Shown here one piece after another: positions 1 to 11,094 of a stretch of 64,000 bases of DNA (position 1 is the stretch's first letter; each line of letters opens with the position of its first letter). The notes under the pieces were generated by a model. It saw nothing but the letters and a program-made list of their open reading frames with translations, ran no database searches and was not told the DNA's origin. The stretch spans positions 116,409,388-116,473,387 of the forward strand of contig OY829326.1 in NCBI GenBank assembly GCA_963691655.1, read 5' to 3'. Made by a program: the position numbers and the translations under genes. Origin of the DNA: Toxonevra muliebris (Eukaryota; Arthropoda; Insecta; Diptera; Pallopteridae).

Positions 1-225
1 CTTACATCTTACGATACAGTTATTGTTACATTTTACACATTTGAAATTTTGCCCATACCGTGAGCTAAAATGTTTACACATCAAAAAAACATTGTTGTGT
101 TCACCACTCTCTTGAGTATGGACAAATTGTAAATATAGATTGTCCAACGCGCTAGAATTCAGTTTTTAGGATGATTGAAAGCCCCAATATGAAAGAATTG
201 TTTTAAAATATGGTATATCAATCGT

Positions 226-345
226 CAATGAGGATGAGAATGTGTGGAGAGTTGAAGAACTTGTAAAAATCCTATTGCCGTTCGATATAACGACTTGGAA
301 ATTGCAAGAAGATCAGCTCATTATGGGCGACATTTTTGCTGTTTT
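226..345 (+). mobile_element. hAT-type transposase relic upstream of lectin copy 1
   Basis: A short coding-like stretch reads W-R-V-E-E-L-V-K-I-L-L-P-F-D-I-T-T, which resembles the W..I..L...L.PF..AT segment of hAT/BED-type transposases. Nothing else of the transposase is recognisable. A diverged sister lies at the same relative place before lectin copy 3 (8371-8510), so it was carried along in the segmental duplication. The family call rests on a short motif only. Confidence 0.35.
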
Positions 346-380
346 TGGAATCGCGGAAAATTTTCAATCTTATCGTGTTA

Positions 381-890
381 TAGTGCAGACACACGAGAGT
401 GCATATCAGTCAAATTTAACATTTCGTTGAAATTTGTCTGAAATGCAGAATTTCGCCATACAAAAAGTGTCAAATGAAATTCTGCATTTCAGATACATTT
501 CATTGAAATGAGTCTGAAATGAAAAAATTATCTAGCAACCCTCAAACGCAAGGTTGTAAAAAACAGGAAAAATTTAAGATCTATTAAATTTTTTAGACAT
601 TTTGGATTTTGTTTTCATAACAGCTGCTCTTGTAATATATATTAAGCGAAAAAATAAAATAATAGAGTCGGAGAGTAACTCATTTTCCACAATTATTATA
701 TAAATTCTTGGTGTCCACATCCAACTGAAAGGCAAAATTTTTATTTGCCCAAAACACACACAAAAATTCTTCTTCTTCTCCAAACTTATAATCTGTCAAA
801 AAACGAATTTGAAATTAATTTTTTGTCGTGTGTTCACCTAAATTTGAAATGCAGAATTTCAACGAAATGCACTCTCGTGTGTCCGCACTA
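381..890. mobile_element. Harbinger-like MITE with TTA target-site duplication
   Basis: The 510-bp element begins TAGTGCAGACACACGAGAGT and ends with the near-perfect inverted copy, ACTCTCGTGTGTCCGCACTA. It is flanked by TTA on both sides (378-380 and 891-893). Terminal inverted repeats plus a 3-bp TTA/TAA duplication are typical of PIF/Harbinger elements. Just inside the left end, GAAATGCAGAATTTC and its complement GAAATTCTGCATTTC form a secondary hairpin (about 440-500). No transposase is encoded. Confidence 0.7.
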
Positions 891-899
891 TTACTGTGA

Positions 900-1680
900 A
901 AAGTGAGTAGATAAAACAAAAAACTTACTAAAGTGGTGGAAAAACGTACAGTTGCAAAGCCTGTATTCTACTAGATTGATAAAATCTCGCTTGCTGTGCC
1001 ACCCACACAAGTAAGCTCAACACTCATATATCATATCATATATTTAACCCTTTGACGCCTGTATTATAATAGAGCTTGATAGAAACGTTTTGTTTTGAAA
1101 TTATGGTTACTTAGATCTTCCACAATCATGACACCAAATTTCATGTTTCTGTATTGATTTGTTTGTCTTTTATTAAAGGTTAAAAAAATAGTTACGGAGC
1201 TGTAGGCAACCACTGAATAATACGATTCCTCCAATTTTTTGATTTTCATATTTTCTTATCTTTTATAATCATATATGATAAAGAAAATTCCCACTAAGTA
1301 ATAATTAAACGCTTTTTGTTTTCAAAAAATAGTGCAAAAGATTTTACTACAAACTTTTGCACTTAGGTTTTTTGCTGGCCTTTAAAACATTAAAAAAAAA
1401 AATTACTTAAGAAGGAAATTTCAAATGTTTGGCAATAAGTAAACGTGCAGAATACCTAGCAGAAAGAAGAGAATGTTGAATATACGCAACATTAGGTATG
1501 AAAGAGTTGATAAGTAATCATAACACCCTGTAAGTAAAGCAACAAATTTGTGTTTATATTCTCAGTTTCAATGGGGGATTTGTGCAACTTCCCGAACTCC
1601 CACCGCTAGTGTACCTTCCCCGCAAATCTAATACCAAAAACGCTATAACAACATGGCCATTACATTAAATTTGAAAGCTA
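900..1680. other. Intergenic sequence with one piggyBac-like terminus
   Basis: No gene is visible. At 1044-1071, TTAA is followed by CCCTTTGACGCCTG and the perfect palindrome TATTATAATA, an arrangement repeated at several places in this window and resembling the end of a piggyBac-type element. No matching right end was found. The rest is AT-rich sequence without recognisable content. Confidence 0.4.
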
Positions 1681-1885
1681 GCGGGCAGTGCCAGGTATTC
1701 AGAAGCCAAGTTAATTAATTATACTCACTCTCAGCTCTCATACAAAACAAAATGAAAATACACTTTTATTTTATACTTATGTGCATATGTATATAAAATA
1801 TTAACTCGCATTTAAAATATCAATTCTGGCCAGACTGTTTCAGTATACTGTGAACAGCGGATACAATAAGTTTAGAAAGCTCGAG
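1681..1885 (+). promoter_or_regulatory. Type A upstream block and 5' leader of lectin copy 1
   Basis: GCGGGCAGTGCCAGGTATTC (1681-1700) recurs almost unchanged about 180 bp before the start of copy 3 and, more diverged, before copy 2. Near the gene, TCAGTATACTGTGAACAGCG (1840-1859) is shared with copies 2, 3, 6 and 7 in part and probably marks the transcription start (TCAGT fits the insect initiator). AT-rich TATAAAATATTAA (1793-1805) precedes it. Conservation between paralogues is seen directly; function is inferred. Confidence 0.45.
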
Positions 1886-3129
1886 ATGAAGCTTCTTCAA
1901 GCATGGGACTTTTTATTTTTATTTGCACTTAGTATAAAAAATACGAATACTCAAAGTTTCTTCAATTCCAATGATGTTGAGTGTAGAGAAGATGTTGTTT
2001 TACAGAGCTGCCCATTTGAAGGTAAGCAAAGAATAAAACTAGAATTTTATTTATACTTTTGACAAATTTATATTTTCTTTGAAGATACGAATATTGTGCG
2101 TCCCCAATTTACTCAAATTGGAACAAAAAAATACATAATCTCTATTGATAACAGGGTACGTAACTATAAATGATTTAAGGTGATTAACAATTTTTACAGT
2201 AAAAACATCTCCCATATATTCAGTTGAATTGGTTCGCAGCTGGTGACAGATGTCGTGCTTATGGTGCACAATTGATCAATATTGTAAACGACGATGAAAT
2301 GACAGCTATATCGACCTATTTAATGTCCAAAGGTCTTAAAATTCGATTCTTTTGGATATCTAACAATGATTTACGTCAGGAAGGCAACTTTACATGGGGC
2401 GATACTGGTAGATTAGTGACATATAGCAATTGGCATGAGGGCGAACCGAATAACGCCCACAACAACGAAGACTGTGTACTTTTGGCGGGGGAATTTGTTG
2501 ATAGATTTGATATGAATGATGCTAATTGCCTTTCACAATTAGAATATATTTGTGAAAAAATATCTACAATCAATCCTAACTATGGTCAGTTTAAAATCTA
2601 GTACAGTATTCCTGATCATTTTAATTCAAACTTACTTATTACTTGCAGATATTATTCTAAAAACAGGTCCTCCACCGGAACCTTTTGTCAAAATAGGATC
2701 AAAATATTATTTAATATTTAAAGATGAAAAGGTGTGTGATTATATAAATTTACATAACGCCGTAAAGTTATAAAAAAGCAATTATTTTTGTATTTTCAGA
2801 TGAATTGGTTCGCAGCCTCTAACATGTGTCGTAGACAAAAAGCAGAGCTGGCCAACGTTGAAAGTGATGATGAAAGATCTGCTTTAATAAAATACTTAAG
2901 TGATAAAAACATAAATGATGACTTTTGGCTATCTGGCAATGATTTAAGCAGAGAAGGAAAATGGAGATGGGGTATCTCTGCTTCGGAAGTGACTTATGTA
3001 AAATGGCGTAAGGGCGAGCCCAATAATTATGATAATAATGAGAATTGCATGCTGTTTAGAAAATTCGAGGAGTATTTTATGGTCGATACAAATTGTAAAG
3101 ATTCTCATTATTCTATTTGCGTTTGGTGA
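1886..3129 (+). CDS. Secreted dual C-type lectin domain protein, copy 1
   Basis: Five exons: 1886-2021, 2085-2155, 2224-2584, 2649-2731, 2800-3129 (TGA 3127-3129), all GT-AG, encoding 326 residues. The chosen ATG opens a hydrophobic signal peptide (about residues 1-22); in-frame codons upstream are not ATG. CTLD1 spans exons 2-3 and CTLD2 exons 4-5. Each has the four core cysteines and a F-W-[IL]-S-x-N-D-L core strand. CTLD1 has a complete calcium site 2: E-P-N near residue 144, E before the third Cys, then N-D in FDMNDANC. CTLD2 keeps E-P-N but has V-D instead of N-D. EPN is linked to mannose-type sugars in this family. N-F-T in CTLD1 is a possible N-glycosylation site. It resembles the fly lectin-37Da/33A type, but with two domains. 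The sugar ligand and tissue are unknown. Confidence 0.88.
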
Positions 3130-3617
3130 TATTTATTATTTTTTATTTATGCTCGCATTATATGATATGAAACTAATAGAAAGTAAATACATTAAAAAAC
3201 AAATATATTTTTATAGCTTTTATGTGAGTACCTTTGATTTCAGTAATAAGGCATGTGCATTAAACAATGCAATACTAAATCAGCAGCTAAAAAGTACATA
3301 CACATACTGATAACCTTTTAGTATTAAAACAATTATTGACTTAATTAAATGAAACATCAAGTACTTAGATCTGGCCGGACCGCAGGATTCTCCCAAACGG
3401 GGGGTTTAAAATAAAAAAAATTAATTTTCTATATTGTCATTCATTTGTTCATACATGTATATTTAAGCTTAGTCTATTTTTAAATTTAAATTTATTTATT
3501 TCACAAAACAAGACAAAGTTATATATATGTAAAGCAAAAGTTATACAAAATTAAATTATGTATAGGTACTGACAGCGATATGTGGGTTTGTTTTTTGTGT
3601 TACTTATTTATAAAGAC

Positions 3618-3690
3618 GACCTCGATAGTCTAATGGGTAGAGCACTAGACTTTTATGCGGAAGGTTTAGGTTCGATTCCAGTCTTCTCCA
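3618..3690 (+). pseudogene. tRNA-like pseudogene or SINE head
   Basis: An A-box-like TAGTCTAATGGGTAGAGCA and a perfect B-box GGTTCGATTCC are correctly spaced for a tRNA gene. The acceptor stem (GACCTCG against TCTTCTC) and the anticodon stem do not pair, so it is not a working tRNA. It could be a decayed tRNA gene or the 5' head of a SINE; I see no clear SINE body downstream. Confidence 0.5.
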
Positions 3691-4102
3691 TTCAAACTGG
3701 CTTTTTATCGTCTTTTTTTAGCAAACTTTATATTAATATAATTTATATTTATGAATTTGATAATTTGCTTTCAATACATCAATACATTTTTTTTTATATG
3801 CAAACTGCTGCGAAATGAAATAAATGTTCCTTTTATTAAAAAAAAATTGGATGAGACTTTTTTACTCTCAGTGACACTTTTTTAGCAACTTTTTGAAATT
3901 TATCAACGGCCACGCTGCTTACGCCAACGATTGTATCAGTTAAAATTGAGAGAAACTGTATTCCTGACAAATTATTTTGACATACTTTTTTTTGACAGAT
4001 GGAGCGAACACATTCGCCACGATAGATTAGTACTTTGTATGTTAGCAATGAAATTGTTTGCCTTTTTTGGACTAGTTAATATTTAAAGTGATTGTGAAAA
4101 AT
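3691..4102. other. Intergenic sequence, nothing recognised
   Basis: AT-rich sequence after the tRNA-like element. I see no gene, no terminal repeats and no lectin similarity until the relic at 4103. Confidence 0.4.
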
Positions 4103-4177
4103 TTATTGGAACAAAATAACTTCCTAGCTAAGAATGGATGGCTATACGGCAATGACATCAGCCAAGAAGAAAATTGA
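4103..4177 (+). pseudogene. Relic of a C-type lectin exon
   Basis: One frame reads N-N-F-L-A-K-N-G-W-L-Y-G-N-D-I-S-Q-E-E-N and then a stop (4175-4177). This parallels the Y-L-A-E-N-G ... F-W-I-S-G-N-D-L-R-Q-E-G-N core of the neighbouring CTLDs, with a few residues missing. Flanking sequence shows no further lectin similarity, the conserved cysteines are absent and no start exists. It may be the last trace of an eighth array member. The match is short, so chance resemblance is not excluded. Confidence 0.4.
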
Positions 4178-4944
4178 TTACTGTGTTACACAAAGGCCGA
4201 TTTCCAAAATGTCAATTTCAAAGCAACGTACAAAATCTGCAATCCCATTTCTCCAAACTACAAAATATTTATAATGCATAAAATTTTAAAACGCATCCTA
4301 CAAGTAACCGAAAACAGAAAAAAATATTCACGAGCGGGAAAAGCTCCTGCTGACAGCTTGACATCAACAGTGTTTTATAATGCCAAAATAAACAAAGGAT
4401 ACCAAGGTGAATTTATATAAGTTGGAGTTACCAGCAACACATACTTCTTTTTTATGGCGCCATTTTTTTGTCGTGGTGAGGAACGCTGGTTGTCAAAACT
4501 TCGTTCACGTTTGATTCCTTACCTTCGTGTTGTACTACTGCTTTCGTCAACTGATTTTGATATTCAGAGTGTTCCGCCATTATGGTCGCAACAACAAATC
4601 TCTGTTGTTGTTGCCGTGGTAAATTTGTTGTACTGCTGCCATTACCGTCTATATAAATTCACCTTGAAACAGATGTTTGCAATATTGAACAGTGTTGCAT
4701 ACGCTTCCGTTTAATATACCGCAGTTAAATTGTACACAAACTTTGTAGAAGTAAGTTTAAGAAGTCAGCCATATACATCTTGGCGCGACAGTGATCCCAA
4801 TAATTTTAGTAGTAGATATATTTGAACTTTTTTCCTACCATATTTTGTTCTCGATTCTTATTGGAAATGAGTTTTCCGTCAATTTATGCATTGAAACACC
4901 GAAAACACGAAAGCAACACGGGACAAATTGTAGACTTTATACTA
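4178..4944. other. Intergenic sequence with CAA/GTT-rich microsatellite
   Basis: No gene is supported. At about 4580-4625 there is a run of AACAAC/GTTGTT-type triplets (CAACAACAAATCTCTGTTGTTGTTGC) that forms a small inverted repeat. An open frame across 4454-4714 is explained by this low-complexity tract. Confidence 0.45.
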
Positions 4945-5091
4945 AATACTTGCGGACAATGCCAAGTATCAGCACAAATGTAGAGTATATGTTTACTATA
5001 CAAATGTTAATTCGTATTTAAAGTTTAATTTCTTGTCTGATCGCTGTAGTATTCCCTCAACGGCGGATACGATAAGTTAAAAAAGTTCGTA
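4945..5091 (+). promoter_or_regulatory. Type A upstream block and leader of lectin copy 2
   Basis: GCGGACAATGCCAAGTATCA (4954-4973) is a diverged version of the block before copies 1 and 3. GCTGTAGTATTCCCTCAACGG and the following GGATACGATAAG match the start-site block of the other copies. The regulatory role is inferred from conservation among paralogues. Confidence 0.4.
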
Positions 5092-6984
5092 ATGAATCTG
5101 AAAGCTTGGAATATTTTATTTTTATTTGTACTTAGTATAAAATATATAAACACGCAAGATTATGTGGAGACTAGTGGCGTTCAGTGCAGTCAAAACATTA
5201 TTGGGTTGACTTGTATATTAGAAGAAAGTAAGTGATTAATATTATTGCATATCGCTCGTTTGCTGCAAGTCTGCCATAAATCAAAAAATCAATTTTTTGA
5301 GAAAATCGTATTTAAAGTTTCAATGAATAACCACTTCGTGGAACGACACATACTTCTCTTAAGAGGACTATAATTTTTTGATTTTTGACGTAAGGTAAAG
5401 CTTTAAATAACAGTTTTTCTGTGTACTTAACTCTAAATTCTTTTTTTTATATTAATGGTAGTCTTACAGCAACGAGTAATATTATTTAAACAATTTGACA
5501 AAAGAGTTTTTTCATTAAAGATACCAAATTTATACGTCCTAAGTTCATTCAGATTGGAGCTAAAAAATATACAATATCTATTGAAAACAAGGTACGTATT
5601 TAAATGTAATTTATTTAAAACTAAGAAATACTTTTACAGTTAATATGTCTACATTCAGATGAATTGGTTCGAAGCAAATGACAGATGTCTCAAATATGAT
5701 GCCCGATTGGCCAATATTGAGAACGTAGCAGAATTGGATGCTATATCTAATTACCTAAAAACTAATGGTCTTAAAATTCCATTTTTTTGGATATCCGGCA
5801 ATGATTTACGCTTAGAGGGGAACTTTACAATGGGTGATACTGGTAAACCAATGACATATACTAATTGGGAAACGGATTTTCCTAAGAGTGGCGAAAACCA
5901 CGATTGCGTACATTTGTCGGGGGAAAAATATGATAGACATGTTATGAAAGATGCTAATTGTCATTCCAAGCTGGAGTATATTTGTGAAGAAAAAACCACG
6001 GATTATGGTGAGCTTTCAGCATAATCAGAACTTATGATTTTTTCAATTATAATTTGCTTATTTCTTGCAGATACTCTTCCAACGATAAGACCTCCATCGG
6101 CGCCATTTGTAAAAATAGGGGAAAAATATTACATATTTACCAGCGAAACGGTACGTGGCGTATTTACATAAATTTACACCACAAATTGTCGTTCATTATC
6201 AAGAAAACATTTAAAAAACTATCAAACAATTTTCTTAAAAAGTAATTTGCTGAACCAATTGTCTGAACAAAAGTGGCAAATTTTAGTTTCTTATGACCAG
6301 AAAGACGCTATTTTGCAACCATTTTACCATACCACAGTTTAATCTTCGATGGTGAAATTTTGAGTGTTACCGTTTTTTTAGATCTAAGTTTAATTGACAC
6401 AGAAATAGTTATTAAACTTTTTTACTGCATTTTCCAATAGAGTACAACTACACTAACTACATATATAAGTCATAAATTATAAATTATTTGCTTACATAAT
6501 TACTTATAATTAATTACAAAGGATAAAGGTTTTTGGTCAGGTAGAGCTTTTCAAACTTACATTTCATCATTTTTTGAAAAGTTTAATTCAAATAAAAAGT
6601 TCTTAAGTAGTCATTCGAAAGTACTTATTAACAATAATGTTATCATATTTCCAGATGACTTGGTACGAAGGCGCTGATCTGTGCCGTAGATACAATGCAC
6701 AACTAGCCAATATTGAAAGTGATTACGAAAAATTTGCTATAACAAGATACCTAGCTGAGAATGGAAATTCTGATAGCTTTTGGATTTCCGGCAATGACTT
6801 ACGTCAAGAAGGAAATTTCTTATGGGGTGACACTGGCATCCCGATGACCTACACAATTTGGCGCGAAGGTGATCCTAATAATTTTAGTAATAGAGAGCAT
6901 TGTGTTGCTTTTATAAAATACGACCAATATTTAATGATTGATGCTTATTGCAAGGCGGTTGCCAATGTTATGTGCGTGTGGTGA
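5092..6984 (+). CDS. Secreted dual C-type lectin domain protein, copy 2 (sugar site degraded)
   Basis: Exons 5092-5227, 5521-5591, 5659-6007, 6071-6150, 6655-6984 (TGA 6982-6984) encode 321 residues with the same phases as copy 1. Signal peptide: about residues 1-21 (MNLKAWNILFLFVLSIKYIN). The N-terminal segment keeps two cysteines (V-Q-C and L-T-C). CTLD1 retains the four core cysteines and the F-W-I-S-G-N-D-L strand, but the E-P-N position reads T-D-F-P-K and the N-D pair reads K-D, so canonical calcium-dependent sugar binding through this domain is unlikely. CTLD2 has D-P-N-N-F-S-N-R-E-H-C, a one-residue change from EPN. Intron 4 is 504 bp. The reading frame is intact, so I call it a functional gene with altered specificity rather than a pseudogene. 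Confidence 0.86.
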
Positions 6985-8250
6985 GTTTTCCTATACTTTA
7001 ATTTCGATATGTGCTGAAACTTTAATAAATTGTTATCTATTTGAAAAACAATAATTATTTTACTTTTTTTGTTATTGAAAACCAACTACATTGCTGTCAG
7101 CCTGTGACTGTTATTTTTGAGTAGTAGTGGTAAAATCGGAGTTACTTACAAAAGGTACCAAGTAAGAATTCAGAACTTTATTATTTGAAGGGAAAGAAAG
7201 GACAGGATTGAGTAGTAATTGCTAGTAACGCAAACTTACATAAATTCACGTTGGAATTTCCGAATTGATAACGCGAGAAAAATGTTTTTTTTATAACTTA
7301 GTCATTAATTAATGTGAGTACATTATTATCAATTTGTTATATATTCAGATATGTGGAATCAGTGTTGCTAATCTAGGAGTTTCCAATCAAATTATTCGCA
7401 TGGGTAAATTTTTAACGATTTATAACCTCTGCTTCTAAGAATAACCATCGACTTACAACTGATATAGCTTTTTAAATAAGTTTAAACCTTAAGTCAAGTT
7501 TCAAAGCGCTGTAAAGCAAAAAGTTAATTTTTTTAATTACAAATTTTTGTTTTCTGTTTTCATATACGGGTATGGCCCGACTAATTCATTCATATAAAGA
7601 CGATTAACATCTAGTTCAAATCAATGATTCCAGAAATTTTGGGGAATATTTCCCACATGGAGTAGGCATGGGAAAGGTTTTTTTTACAGAGATTGAAACC
7701 GTTACCATTATCGGTTCATTCTCATTACCGTTACCGAAACGTCGTTACCGGTAACAATAAATTGTTAATACTCAAAATAAAAGCGCTGAAAATAATGAGC
7801 CAACGTAAAAAAGCAACACTGATGTAGTAAATAGTTTCTTAAAAATTAATTCTGGCGTAGCTGAATGAAAAAACCCCCAAAAAATATCGCGTGCAAATAT
7901 AAATAAAATATAAATATAAAAATTACGTTGTTTAAATTACATTGTGCAACAATTTTCAGGCCTCAACGAAACCTATCTCATATGGAGGTATTAGTTAGTG
8001 GTAGTAAAAACCTAACTGGGTTTTGGTTCACCTGGAGGTGAAACTGGCCTTTATCAAGAGCTTGAAAAAATTGAATTTGCTACGAAATGCATATCTGGGT
8101 ATTTTTCAAAGGTTTATTTAGGTATTACACATGAACTAATCAATTTCGAAATTCAAATTATTTTCTGACAAGGTGTACGGTGCGCCGCACACACCCATCG
8201 ATTGGTAATCAACGCGACGTTAGGTACTGCTAATATTAAGAAAAAACAGT
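6985..8250. other. Intergenic sequence after copy 2
   Basis: AATAAA at 7024-7029, about 40 bp after the copy 2 stop, is a likely polyadenylation signal. Around 7690-7760 there is an ACCGTTACC/GGTAACG-rich stretch (CCGTTACCATTATCGG, CGTTACCGGTAACA) with internal inverted symmetry, perhaps the end of an unidentified element. No gene is visible. Confidence 0.4.
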
Positions 8251-8370
8251 GTTGCGTTCGCCAACAATAAAACTTCTCTTGAGTAGGGGCAAATTGTAAA
8301 TATAGATTGTCCAATTCGCTAGAATTCAGTTTTTAGGACTTAACAATCGTCAACAAAGGGTTTCATATGG

Positions 8371-8510
8371 ATGAGGATGCGTGGAAAAATTGAAGAACTC
8401 GTAAAAATCCTAATGCCATTCGATATAGCGACATTGAAATTACAAGAAGAACTGCTCACTATGGGAAATTTTTTTAGCAATTTGGCTATCCTGCAAACTG
8501 GCGATATAAA
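8371..8510 (+). mobile_element. hAT-type transposase relic upstream of lectin copy 3
   Basis: Reads I-E-E-L-V-K-I-L-M-P-F-D-I-A-T-L-K-L, a diverged sister of the relic at 226-345 and again like a conserved hAT transposase segment. A one-base shift upstream separates the two copies. It is non-coding debris inside the duplicated unit. Confidence 0.35.
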
Positions 8511-8742
8511 AGGGCATCTGCTGTTTCTAAAGTGTTATATGTCAATAAGTGCTAAGACGAGAAAGTCTCGATCCAAGATGGAATATTGTTTCACCAAAAT
8601 CGCAGCTAATATTTGCTATTGAATGCACTTAAATTACTTGGAACATTTGGAGTGTGTTGATGAAATTCCGTAAGGAGGTTCAGGTCAACGTTGCCATCTT
8701 GCGATTTAGATGCTGCAGACTTTACTCTAAATTTGAAAACTG

Positions 8743-8920
8743 GCGGGCAATGCCAGGTATTCAGAAGCCAAGTTAATTATACACACACACAATTTTATAA
8801 TATATGTATATATATATGTAGTATGTTTAAAAATATAGACTAGGCTTCAAAATATCAATTTTTGCCAACTTGTTGTAATATACTGTGAACAGCGGATGTA
8901 ATAAGTTTAGAAAGCTCGAG
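8743..8920 (+). promoter_or_regulatory. Type A upstream block and leader of lectin copy 3
   Basis: GGCGGGCAATGCCAGGTATT (8743-8762) and ATATACTGTGAACAGCGGAT (8878-8897) match the corresponding blocks of copy 1. A short CA repeat and ATATATGTATATATATATG lie between them, as does similar but diverged AT-rich sequence in copy 1. Confidence 0.45.
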
Positions 8921-10156
8921 ATGAAGCTTCAAGCATGGAACTTTTTATTTTTATTTGCACTTAGTGTAAAATATACAAATACTCAGAGTTTCTTCAATTC
9001 AAATGATGTTGAGTGCAGAGAAGATGTTGTTTTACAGAGCTGTCCATTTGAAGGTAAGCAAAGAATAAAACTAGAATTTGATTTAAAATTCTGATAAATT
9101 TTCTTTGAAGACACGAATATTGTGAGTCCCCAATTTACTCAAATTGGGACAAAAAAATATATAATCTCTATTGATAACAGGGTACGTAACTATAAATGAT
9201 TTAAGGTGATTAACAATTTTTACAGTAAATACATCTCCCATATATTCAGTTGAATTGGTTCGCAGCTGGCGAAAAATGTCGTGCATATGGTGCACAATTG
9301 GTCAATATTGAAAACGACGATGAGATGACAGCTTTATCGACCTATTTAATGTCCAAAGGTCTTAAAATTCGATTCTATTGGATTTCTGGCAATGATTTAC
9401 GCCAAGAAGGTAACTTTACATGGGGCGATACTGGTAGATTAATGACATATAGCAATTGGCGTGAAGGCGAACCGAATAATCTTCGAAACTACGAAGATTG
9501 TGTGCATTTGTCGGGTATCCCTGTAGATAGATTTGATATGAATGATGTTAATTGCTATTCACAGGTAGATTATATTTGTGAGAAAATATCTACAATCAAT
9601 CCTAACTATGGTCAGTTTAAAATCTAGTGCAGTATTTCTGATCATTTTAATTCAAACTTAATTATTACCTGCAGATATTATTCTAAAAATGGGTCCTCCA
9701 CCGGAACCTTTTGTCAAAATAGGATCAAAATATTATTTAATATTTAAGGATGAAAAGGTGCGTGAGTATATAAATTTACATAACGCCGTAAAGTTACAAA
9801 AAAAGCAATTATTTTTGTATTTTCAGATGAATTGGTTCGCAGCCTCTGACATGTGTCGTAGACAAAAAGCAGAGTTGGCCTATGTTGAAAATGATGATGA
9901 GAGATCTACTTTAATAAAATACTTAAGTGATAAAAACATAAATGATGACTTTTGGCTTTCTGGCAATGATTTAAGCAGAGAAGGAAAATGGAGATGGGGT
10001 AGCTCGGATTCGCCAGTGACTTATGTAAAATGGCGTCAGGGCGAGCCCAATAATTATGATAATAATGAGAATTGCATGCTGTTTAAAAAATTCGAGGAAT
10101 ATTTTATGGTCGATACAAATTGTAAAGATTCTCATTATTCTATTTGCGTTTGGTGA
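8921..10156 (+). CDS. Secreted dual C-type lectin domain protein, copy 3 (recent paralogue of copy 1)
   Basis: Exons 8921-9053, 9111-9181, 9250-9610, 9675-9757, 9827-10156 (TGA 10154-10156) encode 325 residues. It has a signal peptide, two N-terminal cysteines, CTLD1 with complete site 2 (E-P-N, E-D-C, then F-D-M-N-D), and CTLD2 with E-P-N and M-V-D. Introns are 57-69 bp, as in copy 1. Compared with copy 1, exon 5 differs at about 9 of 109 residues, but exon 3 at about 20 of 120. Many exon 3 changes fall just after the EPN motif (L-R-N-Y-E-D-C against A-H-N-N-E-D-C, then G-I-P against G-E-F), where the ligand loop lies. The frame is intact. Confidence 0.88.
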
Positions 10157-10580
10157 TATTTATGATTTTTTATTTACGCTCGAATTTTAGTGATACTTAA
10201 GACTTTAGTAAAAGTAAATATATTGAAAAACAAATACATTTTTGTAAATTGCTTGTGAGTACCTCTCATTTCAGCAATAAGGCATGCAAATTAAACATTG
10301 CAATACTAAACCAGCAGCTAACAAGAACATACACATGGTCACATGCTATTTGAAAAACTGCCGATAACCTTTTAGCATTAAAACAATTACTGACTGTAAT
10401 TGGATCTATTAATAAATGAAACATCAAGTACTTAGATCAAGCCCGACTGCAGGATTTTCCCAAGCGGGGGTTTTTAAGTAAAAAATTTTTTTCTTTATTT
10501 GTTCATACATACATATATAACTCAGGCTATTTCAAAAAATTAAATTTATTAATTTCACAAAATAAGACAAATGTATAGGG

Positions 10581-11090
10581 TAAGGAGAGGTAATTTCGTT
10601 ATAAAATTCATAAAATTCCAAAATAGAAAAAAGCTGAGCACTAGCTGAAATAAACTTTGAAGTTTTTAATCCGCCTTGGTAAGTCCTTTTTTTAAAAAAT
10701 TATTCCAATTCGTCTGAAACTGGTTACTCGGGGGTTTTTGGGGCTACTCAAATTTATCTAGTTCGTTTCATACCTGTTATTTGGGATTTTTAGGTTCGAG
10801 TCATCACTTCTCTAAATATTATTAGGTTACAAATGTAAATACTATTCATGATTACATTTGTCCATCTATATACACTATCCAAGTTTATAGTCGTTCAACA
10901 TTTTAATTCTACGCTGTTCAACCGTTTGAATATTCATATCCATGTTTACACTCGTTCAACGCTTTTATTCTTGGTTTTTCAACTGTTTTAGTATTCATAT
11001 ACCGAATTGAATTTTCTGGTATTTATTCCGACGCCAAGTCATGTAATGGGGGAGCGAGGAAATTGGAGTAGTGGCAAGTCTGAACCAGAA
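10581..11090. other. Intergenic sequence, nothing recognised
   Basis: Sequence after the duplicated unit, with no gene. GTTCAAC(A/C) motifs recur at about 10893, 10916 and 10956 in GTCGTTCAACATTTTAATTC-like units, suggesting a short degenerate repeat. Confidence 0.35.
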
Positions 11091-11094
11091 GAAA

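Larger units (their letters stand above)
8250..10580 (+). repeat. Segmental duplication matching about 90-3540
   Basis: Sequence from the TCTCTTGAGTA stretch near 8275, through the hAT relic, promoter, all five exons, introns and the 3' flank to ACAAAATAAGACAAA near 10572, matches about 90-3540 in the same order and strand. Introns 2 and 4 are almost base-for-base alike. The unit near 90-3540 is longer partly because it carries the MITE at 381-890. This is the youngest duplication in the array. Confidence 0.8.

Noticed and set aside
1850..1885. Extended N-terminus of copy 1 from a GTG at 1850
   Set aside because: GTG starts are not expected here; the ATG at 1886 directly opens the signal peptide and is conserved in copies 2 and 3, while the upstream part is conserved leader sequence.
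3582..3818. 78-residue frame across the tRNA-like sequence
   Set aside because: The frame is explained by the tRNA-like element and AT-rich flank; no coding features.
4454..4714. 86-residue Val/Leu-rich frame
   Set aside because: Produced by a GTTGTT microsatellite; no similarity to lectins or transposases.
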